Below are positions 10,825 to 22,700 of a stretch of DNA of 64,000 nucleotides, piece by piece. Within the stretch, counting starts at the first letter, position 1; every line of letters begins with the position of its first letter. The translations under genes and the position numbers were made by a program. Location: NCBI GenBank assembly GCA_047967505.1, contig CM106538.1, one strand, 5' to 3'. The notes beneath the pieces are model-generated. The model was not told the origin of the DNA. It worked only from the letters and a program-made list of their open reading frames with translations, and searched no databases. The stretch is from Dipteris shenzhenensis (Eukaryota > Polypodiophyta > Polypodiopsida > Gleicheniales).

Positions 10825-11760
10825 TGTTATGGATAAAATTGTCTAAGGAAAAAGGCATTAATATGTGTGTGTGTTTGTATATGTGGCAATAGTATAATAA
10901 AATATGGTGTGCATAGGGCCCAGGGTTGAGGTGGCAGGGCATGACCATGTGCCACCCTTCCACGTAAGAGGACCCATAAGGTGTGTTGTACATAATCCAT
11001 GATAGTAATATCATAAAATGTAAGGTGGCATGGCTCCTCCATGTGCCACCCCTCCACCTAGGCTGCATTTAGTGAGATATGGCTCAAAGTCCATGGGAGA
11101 AGTAATATAAAATAGGTGGAGATGGATATTATATTGAGTTATTCCCTCCATATGGGATAGGCCCATGTGAGGGAGGTATAGAAGGTCCAAGAGAGCAAGT
11201 TAAATAATGGGAAAAGTAGGATGAGGTGGCAAGATTCCTTGTGCCAACCCTCCACTTGTCCTCCTAGAGGTTTGAACATATTATAAAATTGGGAAGAGAC
11301 CAAGGGAGTATCATAGACTTGAGATATGGGGCTTGATTTATGTGGAAAATTGAGGCCAAGGGTTGTCGCACACAATTGAGAGTGCATAACCGCCTAGCCC
11401 ACATGGGAGACTTTTCCACATACACCATGCATGTGGGAGGATGCATTAATTGGGAGACCCCTCTTTTGGCTATAAAAGGAGGGGGCTATTCCTTGATGAG
11501 ACACGCTCATTCTTGTAAAGCCACCTAGCTAGTACTTTGATATTTCCCTCTCATCCTTTCAAATAAAGTATGGTCCTCTTCCCTTGATGTCTCCATCTTT
11601 ACATTCCTCCTCCTATCATGTACATGCTTCTCCTCCCCCCTCTCCCTTTCCCCTTGTGTCATAGTCTCCCTCTTCATTTCCTCCCCTTCTAATTCCTTTT
11701 CCCCTCCCATGAAACGTTTCGCCCTCACGATCTCCTTTCCTCTATGGCCCTCGAGCGTCG
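10825..11760 (+). repeat. 3' LTR of the gypsy element (right end approximate)
   Basis: It starts TGTTATGG right after the polypurine tract. It contains a TATA box (TATAAAAGG, 11471-11479) and an AATAAAG polyadenylation-like signal near 11561, giving a U3-R-U5-like order. Its U3 part holds three diverged copies of a hairpin-forming module (see 10928-11270). Confidence 0.6.
10928..11270 (+). repeat. three diverged copies of a GGTGGCA...TGTGCCACCC module in U3
   Basis: Copies lie at 10928-10971, 11022-11062 and 11223-11270. Each begins AGGTGGCA, has an inverted TGTGCCA(A/C)CC about 20 bases on, and ends CCTCCAC or TTCCAC. Each can fold on itself. They look like duplicated enhancer-type modules of the LTR. 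Confidence 0.6.
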
Positions 11761-11764
11761 CCAT

Positions 11765-13357
11765 GCTTAGCCTCTAGCCTCTGGTCTTGATTTCTTTTTT
11801 GGCTAATAGTGTTCATATGTTGCTTACAAATTGTCCTTCACAAGAGGTTACTACATGCTTCTAAATTAGCATGTGGCACATATGGCGTGGCATTATGACG
11901 TCTACGATTGGCATGATAATGAGCTAGCTATTGATGATGTGGCCACTCTACCACATGGCAATTTTATGACCTAACCTTATCTCTAACCTAATATACCATG
12001 TGTTAATTTCTTGACAAACTAAGGTTTGTAATGGAAAGGAAGCTATGGACTTCTGCAAGATCTTCAGCTTTGTTGATGATGAGTGTTTCTCATTCTTTCA
12101 TCCACTTCTAGCCTAGGGCCCTATTTTGTGTTTGGGTTGGGTTTTTGTTGTTTGTGTTGTAGAAGTAACGTCCTGCTTGTATTGCTTGAGCATCTGTCAC
12201 TTTTGATGTGTGTCACTTGCCATGGTTATTGTGGGTCTCGCGCTAGTGCGCTATCTATCTTTGGCTTAGTCAGCTTGCAGGTTGAGCTTATGTTGTGGTC
12301 TGTGTATGCTGCACCACTAGTTTAATTTGTCTGGTTGCAACTACCTAGTGTTTGATTTCTTTTGTTGTCTTTTATGTAGGACTTCATTGTTCGGCCAGCT
12401 TGTGTTTTGTTCATCCATTGACCGTGTCTTGCTCTGAGAATATTTTATGGATAACAACCTACCTTTTGCTGCTATATTGCTCATTAGGATCTTTGACAAT
12501 GGTTACCAGAAGGAAACTCACAAAATAGAAGTGAAATATTTTAGAATGATGGAGAATGGATGTGCCACTTTGGCAGGCTAGCCGTGCGGTGCATCATGAA
12601 AGACACTTGCAAAAGGTTAGACCATTGCCTCCTCACACAAAGTGCAGAAAAAGACCATTTCTGTATGAAGTAGAGTGGCAAATAAAGTTGGGTGCATATA
12701 TGGCCTTGCCACAAACCCTTGAAATATGAGGACATTGCATAGTCATTTCCCAACTTGAGGCCCTTTTCCTACTCGGATTGGGCAAACCAGTGAAAAATTG
12801 TTGCAATCCATTAACAAGGGATGTGTGTAACTTAATCCCATTGTCATGCCAAGGTTAGGGAGGGAAGTAAAAGCATGATTTTGTGGGTGAAAAGGAGCAA
12901 TGGGGTTTTAAGGGTAAGGGAAAGTGTTGGGAACAAAATAGGTTAAGGAGTCCTTTTTGTTTGCAACCTACTAGGAAATTATAATAGTGTTTTTGACATT
13001 TTTATTGAGACATATATGCTAACACTTATATTAACTTTGAAAATTTTCTAGAAACCTTTTCTTCCAAGGAATGCCTAAGTAGACTTGTATTTGATGGATG
13101 TGTTTTGAGGAGAGAGGGAAAGCCGGAAGGCAAAAGGGTTTTGGGAGAATGGAATGCTACACAGTGATGGGAGACATGGCAAGGGATGGGGGATAGGGGT
13201 TGGAGTTGGAGTTGGGTTGTTGATTATGGATAAGAGGGTGTGGTTTGGAATGTCATTTTACTTACATAATCAAATTGTACTTCTTCATTTATACTTCCTT
13301 TTCCCATTTTTACAGGCATTTTGGTTCCTTTGTATTTCAACAAGTATACAATAACAA

Positions 13358-13397
<40 letters not shown>

Positions 13398-15300
13398 TTA
13401 AAGTATGGGTCAAGTAACAACAGTGGTCCTTCCAATGAATACCCACTCAAGGTTGAATTTTTGGGATGTGGGAAGTGGCTGTTTCTTTTTTCTTTTTTTT
13501 AAATAATAAAATTGTGGAATTTATTAGGGGGGTGGTCAGCCCACGAAAAAATACCAAGGATACAAAATTCGGTCCTAGAAGGGCTACCCGCCGCCCTAGA
13601 CTGTGCTGCATGCAGCTACCACCCTCTAGCTTGATCTCGTGGTTGACTACAAACTTATCAACACTTCACTAACTAGTGGATCCTTTTCTGCGATGATATG
13701 GCCCTCTACTGCATTTTCCCCGCATAACTTGCTTGTCTACCACCCACATAGATTTTGTAAGTGTAGGCTCCCATGAGGGAAAGCTTATCTTATAAGACCC
13801 ATAGCAGCAACCATAGGCTCTTATGAGTTGGCATGAAAGCCTTGAATGTTAGTGCGTCCAACATTTGAACCCACGAAGTGAGCATCTACATCCTCTCTTT
13901 TATATTAGTAAGTGTAATATATAGTGTTTTTTTTAAAGGCCCCCCCAAGAAAACACTCAAACATTTGGCCACTGGCCACAACTCATATATCTTTAGACAT
14001 AGTATCATGACATTTTTTTGCACTATTTTCCATGTACTTATGCCTAGAATAATGCAGTCTAGTGTAGTGTATTGCAAAATTTGGCATTTTTGGTGACAAA
14101 ATGGCTTTTAAAACCCATTTTATCAAACTTTTGATGATATTTTTCATTTGGGGCTAGTTAACATGACATTTTGCCCAATATTCCTTTGGGTGCCTAAATT
14201 TTGCCAAGTTTCACCCCAAACACTAGTAATTACTAATATAAGCTATGAAGCAATGCTTTTTCCCTTCTCAACAAGCATGATATAAGGTCTGAGGCAATGT
14301 TTAATTTTTTCATGGACTTTTTAGTAGCCAATGCTACCATCCTTTACACTTTAATTGACCTAAGTCAATGAAACTTTAATTGACCTAAGCCACCCTTGTT
14401 GCTACTTGCCTCCTTGATTTCAAGAAAGGGCTATGTAGCCATCATGGCCCCCTTGATTTTTAGGAAAGGGCTCCTCAAGGCCCTTTTCCCTCATATCTTT
14501 TGATGAGATGCTTGCATTTTTCATGATTTGGTCGAGACATAGCAATTGCTATCTTACACTGGTTATTGCCTCAGATGCCATGAGATGATGTAGCACCATC
14601 TTTGCTATTGTCAATAGTATTGGCTCATCGAATGATTGGAAGAAGCGGTTGATTGAGCATAATAGTCACTACCTTACCTAGGGAATTGCCTTCAAGGTTG
14701 CCATGAGTTGCAACTTTCCATTTGACGATTGAAAAAGTGCACATGTTGCCCTGTGCTATACCATTTTTCAAATCCAATGGCTTTTGATCAGGGACATTAA
14801 CCGAGATGGCCCATCACAAGTATTTGAGGGCATGAGATCAAGGTGAAGAAAAGGGTACCCCTTTTCTATGGTGGTGATGTCAATAAACAGAAGTACTCGG
14901 AATTCTAAGAAGTGTTTATACTCAAATTTCATCGGCTTTGGCATATTCTTATTAATGATACTCTTCATGTGGGCTTCTTGCTAATGCATTCTTAACCATG
15001 ACTCACTTTTGCTTGAGGTTCTAATCTCCCGCAACAATATTGTTGTCACATTTTCTTTCATTTTTCAAGTACCAAGGTTAATAGTCACCTACAATATGGT
15101 TAGGCAATTGGCCTTAAGGTTGGAGATGTAGGTTGAGCTCTTGAGAGCCTTGTTTAGGCACTTAGGTAGGTTTCACAAACATCTACCTATGGATTAATGG
15201 CAGCCAATGAAAACTCGTGCGAGTAAGGTTGGTTTCATAAGTGTCTATTAGGTGCATGAAGCGGGCCTTGATGTCTTCCAGTTGTAGACTAACAAAAAGG
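11765..15300. other. no gene seen
   Basis: Only short shadow frames occur and no protein motif is recognised on either strand. A (GA)n microsatellite lies at 13364-13395. The rest is AT-rich unique-looking sequence. Confidence 0.6.
13364..13395. repeat. (GA)n microsatellite
   Basis: About sixteen uninterrupted GA units. Confidence 0.95.
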
Positions 15301-15359
15301 CTTGCATATTCACAAAGGGAGGACTGGAAAAGCTGATGCCTGGGGCCTCGAGGGTCCTA

Positions 15360-15370
15360 GGTTCAATTCC
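15360..15370 (+). promoter_or_regulatory. possible RNA polymerase III B box
   Basis: GGTTCAATTCC matches the tRNA/SINE B-box consensus GGTTCRANNCC. No convincing A box or tRNA fold was found upstream, so at most it is a SINE scrap. Confidence 0.25.
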
Positions 15371-15584
15371 TGAAGAACAAGTAGCCATTGGCCTACAAAT
15401 GTTGAACATTGCCGGACCAAAGTGTGGCTTTGCTTGGGCATGATCACCTGCCAATGCGTTTTTGTTATGTGTAGAGCAGCTGGATGCTTGTGAAATGACG
15501 AGAAGGCATATGCACCCAGCAGGATGTGTGCATTCGGGTGCGAGTTTGGACATTTTTTGGGCTCACGCCAAGGTTCATGGATGG

Positions 15585-15913
15585 GAGGTGGTGGTGTTGA
15601 GCACATGGGTACTTGTTTGGCCATCGGGGCGCTGGATGCACTGGTCACTTTGCATGACCAATGGGTTGCCTCGCTATTTGTATGTAGCCTCTGTATGACG
15701 ACGTTGTGAGCTATTGCGCGAGTGTGGCTCGAGTGGTGGTGGGGTGTCGAGTTGGCCACCCGGGTGCTGGATGCACTGGTCACTTTGCTTGACCAATGGG
15801 TTGCCTCGTTGTTTCTATGTAGCCTCTCTACAATGAGTTTGCGAGCTATTGCGCGAGTGTGGCGCGAGTGGCGGTGGGGTTGTGAGGTGATCCATCTGCC
15901 GAGTTGGCCACCA
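15585..15913. repeat. about 135-bp tandem repeat, 2.3 copies
   Basis: Units at 15585-15733, 15734-15869 and a partial third at 15870-15913 share GCTGGATGCACTGGTCACTT, GACCAATGGGTTGCCTCG and GAGCTATTGCGCGAGTGTGG. The block is GC-rich and lies 240 bp upstream of the threonine deaminase ATG. A 229-residue antisense frame across it is a by-product. Confidence 0.85.
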
Positions 15914-16153
15914 CATGCATGTGTGCGGGCACAGGCCCTAGCGCCCCGTGCCCCCCTCAACCGCCCCCGCCCCCGCCCCCTTCCCCCCTTTTTCGCCATA
16001 ATGTTGGTGCCACCAAGTGAAGTGTGTGGACTTTCAAACTGTGGAGAAATCTTCCAATTCTTGTGGAGTTGAGCAAAGAAAGCAATGGAGCTTGCAGGTG
16101 GTGGTCTTCTTCTTCTTCATCTTCTTGTAGATGTTGTTGCATAGATCAAAGCC

Positions 16154-16711
16154 ATGGAGACCTCCCTCTTCACGCTTCCCTGCTCCAAACTCCCTCACCA
16201 TCATCCTCACCCTCTGAGCTCTCTCACCTTCCTTGCCTCTCCATCTCCATCTCCATCTCCATTTCCATCTCCTTCTCGCCTTCCTTGCTGCTTCAGCCTC
16301 CACCATCACATCTTCCTCGCCAATTCTCCCGATCCTCCCCTTACCCGCACAGTTGATCCTCCTCCTCCTCCTCCTCCTCCTCCTTCCCTGCCCCTCTCGC
16401 GAGCTTCCTCCAATGGATCTGCCGCTGTTTCCCCCAATTGCCAGCCCTCCCAAACCATCTCGCCTCCTCAGCCTCTCCTCACATTGCCTCCTGACTCTTT
16501 GCAATACCAGCCTGGCTTTCTCGGTGCCATTTCTCCCCATACCGCCCCTCCCCACGCTCGCTCATCTCGTCAATCCGCCCTTTCGTACTTGACTCGCACC
16601 CTTTCTTCCAAAGTTTACGATGTCGCGATTGAGACCCCCTTGGAGGTGGCTCCCAAGTTGAGTGAGCGGACTGGGGCACACATTTTTCTCAAGCGAGAGG
16701 ACCTGCAACCG
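16154..16711 (+). CDS. OMR1/ilvA: threonine deaminase exon 1
   Basis: Codes residues 1-186: transit-peptide-like leader with a CCATCT hexamer repeat (Ser-Pro) and a run of about nine CCT proline codons, then the start of the catalytic domain through FLKREDLQP. The donor is GTAATT at 16712, phase 0. Confidence 0.9.
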
Positions 16712-19700
16712 GTAATTTCAGCTCTGAGTACACTGAGAATTGTTCAATTCGTATGCGGGCGGTTTCGTGGTTCAAACTCTCGATGAATCGACATCTGCTG
16801 GCAGGTCTTCTCCTTCAAGCTGCGCGGTGCTTACAATATGATGGCAAATCTTTCGAGGGAGCAGCTAGAGCGAGGCGTCATCTGCTCTTCCGCTGGTAAT
16901 CATGCTCAGGGAGTTGCTTTAGCAGCCCGCAAACTGAATTGTGACGCCGTTATTGCTATGCCCGTGACGACTCCAGAAATTAAGGTTTAGCTTTTCAAAT
17001 GCTTAACGCCCATGCAGTTTTTTTTTTTTTTGCATTGGAGTGCAACCGAAAGCAGTACTCCCAAACTGGTGCTCATTGTTTTGTTTCGCACGATCTGCAG
17101 TGGAAATCGGTCGAAAGGCTAGGAGCTACCGTTGTTTTAATAGGAGATTCATATGATGAAACGCAATCATATGCAAAGCAAAGAAGTTCTGCAGAGGGGC
17201 GAGTCTTCGTTCCACCTTTCGATCATCCCGACGTAATAGCAGGGCAGGGAACAATTGGGATGGAGATTATCCGACAATTTTCTGGACCCTTACATGCTGT
17301 ATTTGTTCCTGTCGGGGGTGGTGGCCTTATCGCTGGCATTGCGGCTTATATGAAACAAGTGCGGCCAGAGGTAATCTGCGGCGCTGCATTTTTAATACCT
17401 GTCCCTTGTCGTTTTTAAAGAATGTCAGAAAATGTTGGGTGGTGCACATTGTTTTCCGGGAATTACAAATAAGCTTCTCCTTTTGGTTTTTGACCACCTT
17501 TGAATTAGGTCGAATAAGGGTGGTTGAGAAGTTTTGAAATGTTAGACGCACTTCTGCAGACTATGGCCATCGTGGAAGCTAGTACAAATAAATTAAATGC
17601 TGCTAAGGGATGTGAGCAAAAATCTTTATCTTGGAGACCACATATCCCAATATTAAAATACTTTTTCAAAAATGCAATATTATAAAATACTGTAACAAAA
17701 TCTAATGTTGCTAAGGGATGGTTGGCTGTACATCTGTTCAATGCACTGTGTATACAACTGGCTGCCGCAGACTGCACACGCTATATACAAAGCGATGTAA
17801 ACGTGTATGGGCAAGGTGCTGTGTAGATACGTATACTTCAGAAAACTGCTATATAAGACGTTGTGTATAGGCAGCAATTTAAAGGTATGACAAGTAGATA
17901 TCTCTTGTAGTTGGAGATCTTAGATTCTTTGCTACTTTGGTTTTGTGGAACAACTGTTAGATATACTATGCTTTGAAGACGTGTGTTTGGAGACATATGA
18001 AATGATCGTGAAACCATGCATCAAGTGTGGTTACAGTAATACTTGGTTTTGATGGCAATAGCAATTTGAGAATTACAGACGGAGCAAATATAAACTGGAA
18101 CTCTTAAACATATGATGTCTTATTACAACCGTTAGGAGGGAAGGATAACCAACACTGACGTAGAAGTACTCAAAAAAACCTTGACGAGTCCTAGGATGAT
18201 AGCAAAATTGTGCTAGATGGCTGTGCTTGCTACATGCCCGTGAATTTGCAATCATCAACTTGAAACACATTGTAGGAACAAGATCCAATCACCATAGAGC
18301 CACAACTGAGGGTCCAACAGCTAGACAACATTCCAATTGGCAAAAAAAAGTGCCCGGGGTCTGCATACAGGCCAGAAACAGACCCCAGAGCAGCAACCCA
18401 TGATTTTTAAAGAGATGCCCTGAGGAAGATGGCAATTTTGTAGCAAGAGGTAGAACAGGTAGGAAAGAGCACGAAACCATATGTGCTTTCACTCTAAAAG
18501 GCTGAAACTGAAATCGCTATTAGGGAAACATGGTGTTAGCAGCAAGACAGGAGCACACCCTAAGCAGAGATTGCAATTTAGGAACAGGAGGATGTCGACG
18601 CACACAGGTGCTGGGCAAGGTGATGGATGAAGGGCTGGAGCAAGGAGGAGCAAGAACAAGCTAGAGAAACAACTCATAATGTACGCTAGTGAGAAAACTG
18701 GAATTAGAACATGAATATAAAGATACGAAAGCTGAAAAGCTCAAGAAAGCAACGAAAAGCTAAAATTTTCACTTTGTATTTAGTTTTAAAGTGAATCAAA
18801 TACTCTAACCTACATAGGAGCTTGCACACAAGACCTAGAACAAACCCTAAGCTTGCTAGCACATAACTTAAGTAGACAACTTGGATCCAACCCAAACTTA
18901 AACCTATAGTTAGGTCTTGATGTGCACTATCTAATGTACAATTAGAGTGATCAAGGTGATTTTGTAGACTATAAGAAAAACACTTGTGGTTCCGAAGGAT
19001 GTTCTTCTTAAATCTAATTTATTTCACTTTGACCTTGTTGAAAGCGTCATGGCTTAGCACACCAAGGCTAAACTCCAAGCCCTAGTATTACAGTGTCAGA
19101 GACTAATTGAAGGTGTAAATTCTCTAGAGGTATGGAAACCCTGCGTGTATGTTCACCCAAATTGCCGTTGGTGTGTATAGTATTTGTCCAAATACTTGCC
19201 AATGTGTGTGGGTGGATCTCGAGGCCATTCAAAGCGTATGTGCATTTGGATCTGCAAATATGCCACGTTGAAACGCTCGCTAGAATCTCCAAGGAAGTAT
19301 CTAGTGACGCATATGGAAGTCTTTGAGGAGACCATTTAGAGAGCATGGCTGAAGTAGATATAACCAAAAGAGTCAAAGAAGAATCATGCCTCTCATAAAA
19401 TACCCGAGGCCCCGAAAGAGAGAGCTAAGCCATCGAGCCCCAAGTCATGAAGAAGGTAGAAGGAACAAAAGTGCTCAATAGACTAGCAATCCCCCTCTAG
19501 ATGATCCTTGCCTATGTGCAGGCCTATCAACAATGTTGAATAAACTCCTCAGCAGAGAGGCAACAAGGGCAAGTAGTGGGTGCTCCGAACTGGGACCTCC
19601 ACTGGTTCACTACAATCCCTCCATGGATAGAAAGACAAAATATTCTTGAGGGAAATTTAGAGTGTCTCCAAAAGTATTTATGCAAGTGACTGCATCAATC

Positions 19701-22700
19701 CACTCCCACTCTCCCAGGTTCTACTGTAAATACTTTATGGGGACACCTCCATAGAGCGGATCCTAACCTAGGGGAATGTGATCCGAGTTAGGGTTTAGGT
19801 ACCATCTTGGAGCCATGACCTACAACCCTAATAGGATGAAAAACATCATTGATAAGGATATCCTAATCTCTAGACCTGGACAACTTGCCCCCTGAGTGAA
19901 CATCAGAGATCAAGGCATCTTATGTGAACGTCATAGTCCTACGACGCGTAAAGGCCCCAAGCCAAGTAGAGTGACAGTGAGGCTTGTCATTTGTATCAAC
20001 CCAATCCAAGGGTATGGCTGCATCAATCTGGTGAATTCTGCAATGAAAGAGGCAGGGGCAGATTGTAGGAAGGGGATAGAATTGGCAGCGCGTAAAGGCC
20101 CCAAGCCAAGTAGAGTGACAGTGAGGCTTGTCATTTGTATCAACCCAATCCAAGGGTATGGCTGCATCAATCTGGTGAATTCTGCAATGAAAGAGGCAGG
20201 GGCAGATTGTAGGAAGGGGATAGAATTGGCAGTAGGGAGAGAGATGAAGGGGGAGAAGGAGTGAGAAGTGAGGAAAGGAGGTAGAGGGAGAGGAAGAGAG
20301 AAGGGTGAGAGGAAGAGAGAGATAGAGAGAGATTGGGAGAGAGTGTAGGCAGCACGTATGTGGAAGGAGGGAGATGATTGGATTAGATGTCACATCCAAA
20401 AAGTCCACAATGATTGGTGGATGGCGAGTTATATAGTCTCTCCACATTTCCCACCTAAAAGGCCTCTAAAGGGCCTCTAAAATAGCCATATAGTCTCTCC
20501 ACATTTCCCACCAAAAAGGCCTCTAAAGGGCCTCTAAAATAGCCCTTCCCCCCCCTTCATTACAGCCATCCCTTCCCATAGAATTTTGCCCTCAAAATTT
20601 TACATTCTGGCTGTCTAAAAAGGTGCAGCAAACAGCAAAGTCCCTGCCACTTGATAAGATGCTCTATGTAGACCCTGTTTAGGAGCACATGGTCTCTGAA
20701 ACCCATGATGCGCTCCGGGATATAGAGGATGCGACCCTCCTTATCGATAGGTGGTAGCTGAGGAAGAACTTGGACATGTCGTCCTACATGCGGCTTCAGC
20801 AAGGACACATGGAAAACATTATGAATCTTGGAGGTACTGGTAGCTCCAACTCATACTCCACCTCTCCAACTTTGCGGATGATCTTGTAGGGAACCGTAAT
20901 ACCTGTAAGCAAGCTTCGTGCTGGTGTTACCTTTCAGCGAGGCATAACAGTTCTTATGGAGGCGTAAATGCACATAATCTCCTTCTTCAAAAGACAGATA
21001 CCTCCTGCGTTCATCCGCATACTTCTTCTGCTTGGCTTGGGCATCCTGCATATTCTTCTTAGCCAATCGCAGAAGGGCATCCATTCTTTCCAGGTCACTT
21101 CTTGCTTGCTGATTTTTCACAGCCATGTTTGCAATTAAAGGTGGCATCCCAACCTTGCATCCATACATTGCTTCAAAAGGGCTGATGCCAATAGAAAGGT
21201 GCTTGGTACTGTTGTAACAAAATTCAGCAAGAGCCAACCACTTATCCCAGGACTTATGTGTATCATGACAAAAGTGCCTCAAGTATTCGCCCACCCATTT
21301 GTTAATCCTTTCTGACTGTCCATCCGACTCAAGGTGGTAAGCAGTGTTAGGTGTGAGGAGAGTACCCATTGCTATGAATAACTCCTGCCAAAAGTGACCC
21401 ATAAATTTTGCATCTCTCTCACTGACAATTCCTGAGAGAAGCCATGATGCTTAAAAACATGCTCAATTAATTGCCAAGCAACGTGTGATGCTGAATACCG
21501 GGTCTTAGTGGGTATGAAGTGAGTCTGTTTTGTCATTATATCCACCACCACATAAATGCTATCCCATCCCGTCTCTATAGAAGGAAACCCTGTGATGAAA
21601 TCCATAGGTATGTGAGTCTATTTGCCTTCTGGAATAGGTAATGGCTGTAAGAGACCTGTGGGTAGCTGGCTGTGCACCTTATTCTGTTCGCAAGGCAAGC
21701 ATTCAGTGACATATTTAACCACGTCCCGCCGAATGCCTGTGAGAGATTGGGGAGAGAGAGAGAGAGCAAGAGAGAGTGAGCTAGAGAGCTGAAAGCTTGA
21801 GAGCTGAGTTGCAATAGAAGAGTGTAAAAGAGAACAACTAAAAGAGTAGAGATAAGGTTTTGTCCTAGTGACAAAACCTTAGTAGTCACTAACCATAGTT
21901 AGTGAACTAACTGCGGTTAGGGGGAAAAACCTCTTAAAGAGGGAAAAGTGCCCCTAACTAGCTTATTAAATTACATTGGTCATTGCTGAATTATATTTAT
22001 AATTCTAACACCCCCCTGCAGTGCCAATGTCATGTACAAGGCTGATCAATCACCAAACGGATATAAGTTCAGGGCACTGCGAAATGCCTCAAACTTTTCA
22101 CGTGGTAGTGCTTTGGTGAAAATATCTGCAACGCTGTCATGTGTGGACACAAAGATCATACTGATCTCTCGTGCATGCAACTTCTCTCTGACGTAGTGAT
22201 AGTGAACCTCAATGTGCTTCGTGCGAGCATGAAACACTGGATTCTTTGCCATTGCAATGGCACTCTGACTATCAGTGAGGATTGGAGAAGGACCCTCCAA
22301 AGACAGATGAAGATCAGCAAATAGACGTCGCAGCCAGACACATTCAACTATTGCTGTGAAAGCTGCCTTGTACTCAGCTTCACATGATGAGGTAGCCACT
22401 GTAGATTGTTTCTTGCTTAGCCAGGAAATGCAAGATTTACCCAAAAAGAAACAATTGCCACTAGTGAACTGCCTAGTGTCATAATCACCAGCCCAATCTG
22501 AATCACTGTAGGCATGCATCTGCAAGTCACCCCCTCGGGAAATAACAAGCCAAAAGACTTCGTGCCCTGCAAATAACGAAAGATGCGCTTAATTGCCTGC
22601 CAATGCATAGTTTTTGGGCTGTGCATGTACCTGCTCACCTGAGATACTGCAAACTGAATATTAGGTCTAGTGTTGCAGAGATATATGAGGCATCCAACAG

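Larger units (their letters stand above)
7503..11760 (+). mobile_element. Ty3/gypsy retrotransposon, 5'-truncated, with 3' LTR
   Basis: Plus-strand pol (protease, reverse transcriptase, RNase H, integrase; 7556-10790) is followed by a run of 14 G as polypurine tract (10808-10821). A 3' LTR starts at 10825 with TGTTATGG. No gag, PBS or 5' LTR is found upstream; pol abuts the foldback element and the H3 pseudogene instead. The right end (about 11760) is an estimate, since no second LTR is available. Without a visible chromodomain and with a GRPWLR protease, it resembles the Athila/Tat side of Ty3/gypsy. Confidence 0.8.

Noticed and set aside
15300-15380. tRNA or SINE gene around a B-box match
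   Set aside because: Only the B box fits; no A box, cloverleaf or pol III terminator could be made out.
15310-15999. 229-residue antisense frame upstream of threonine deaminase
   Set aside because: It follows a GC-rich 135-bp tandem repeat whose length keeps the frame open, and no domain is recognisable.
19896-20447. Overlapping frames of 122 and 175 residues on opposite strands
   Set aside because: Both owe their length to the exact 144-bp duplication and adjacent GA/CT-rich sequence.
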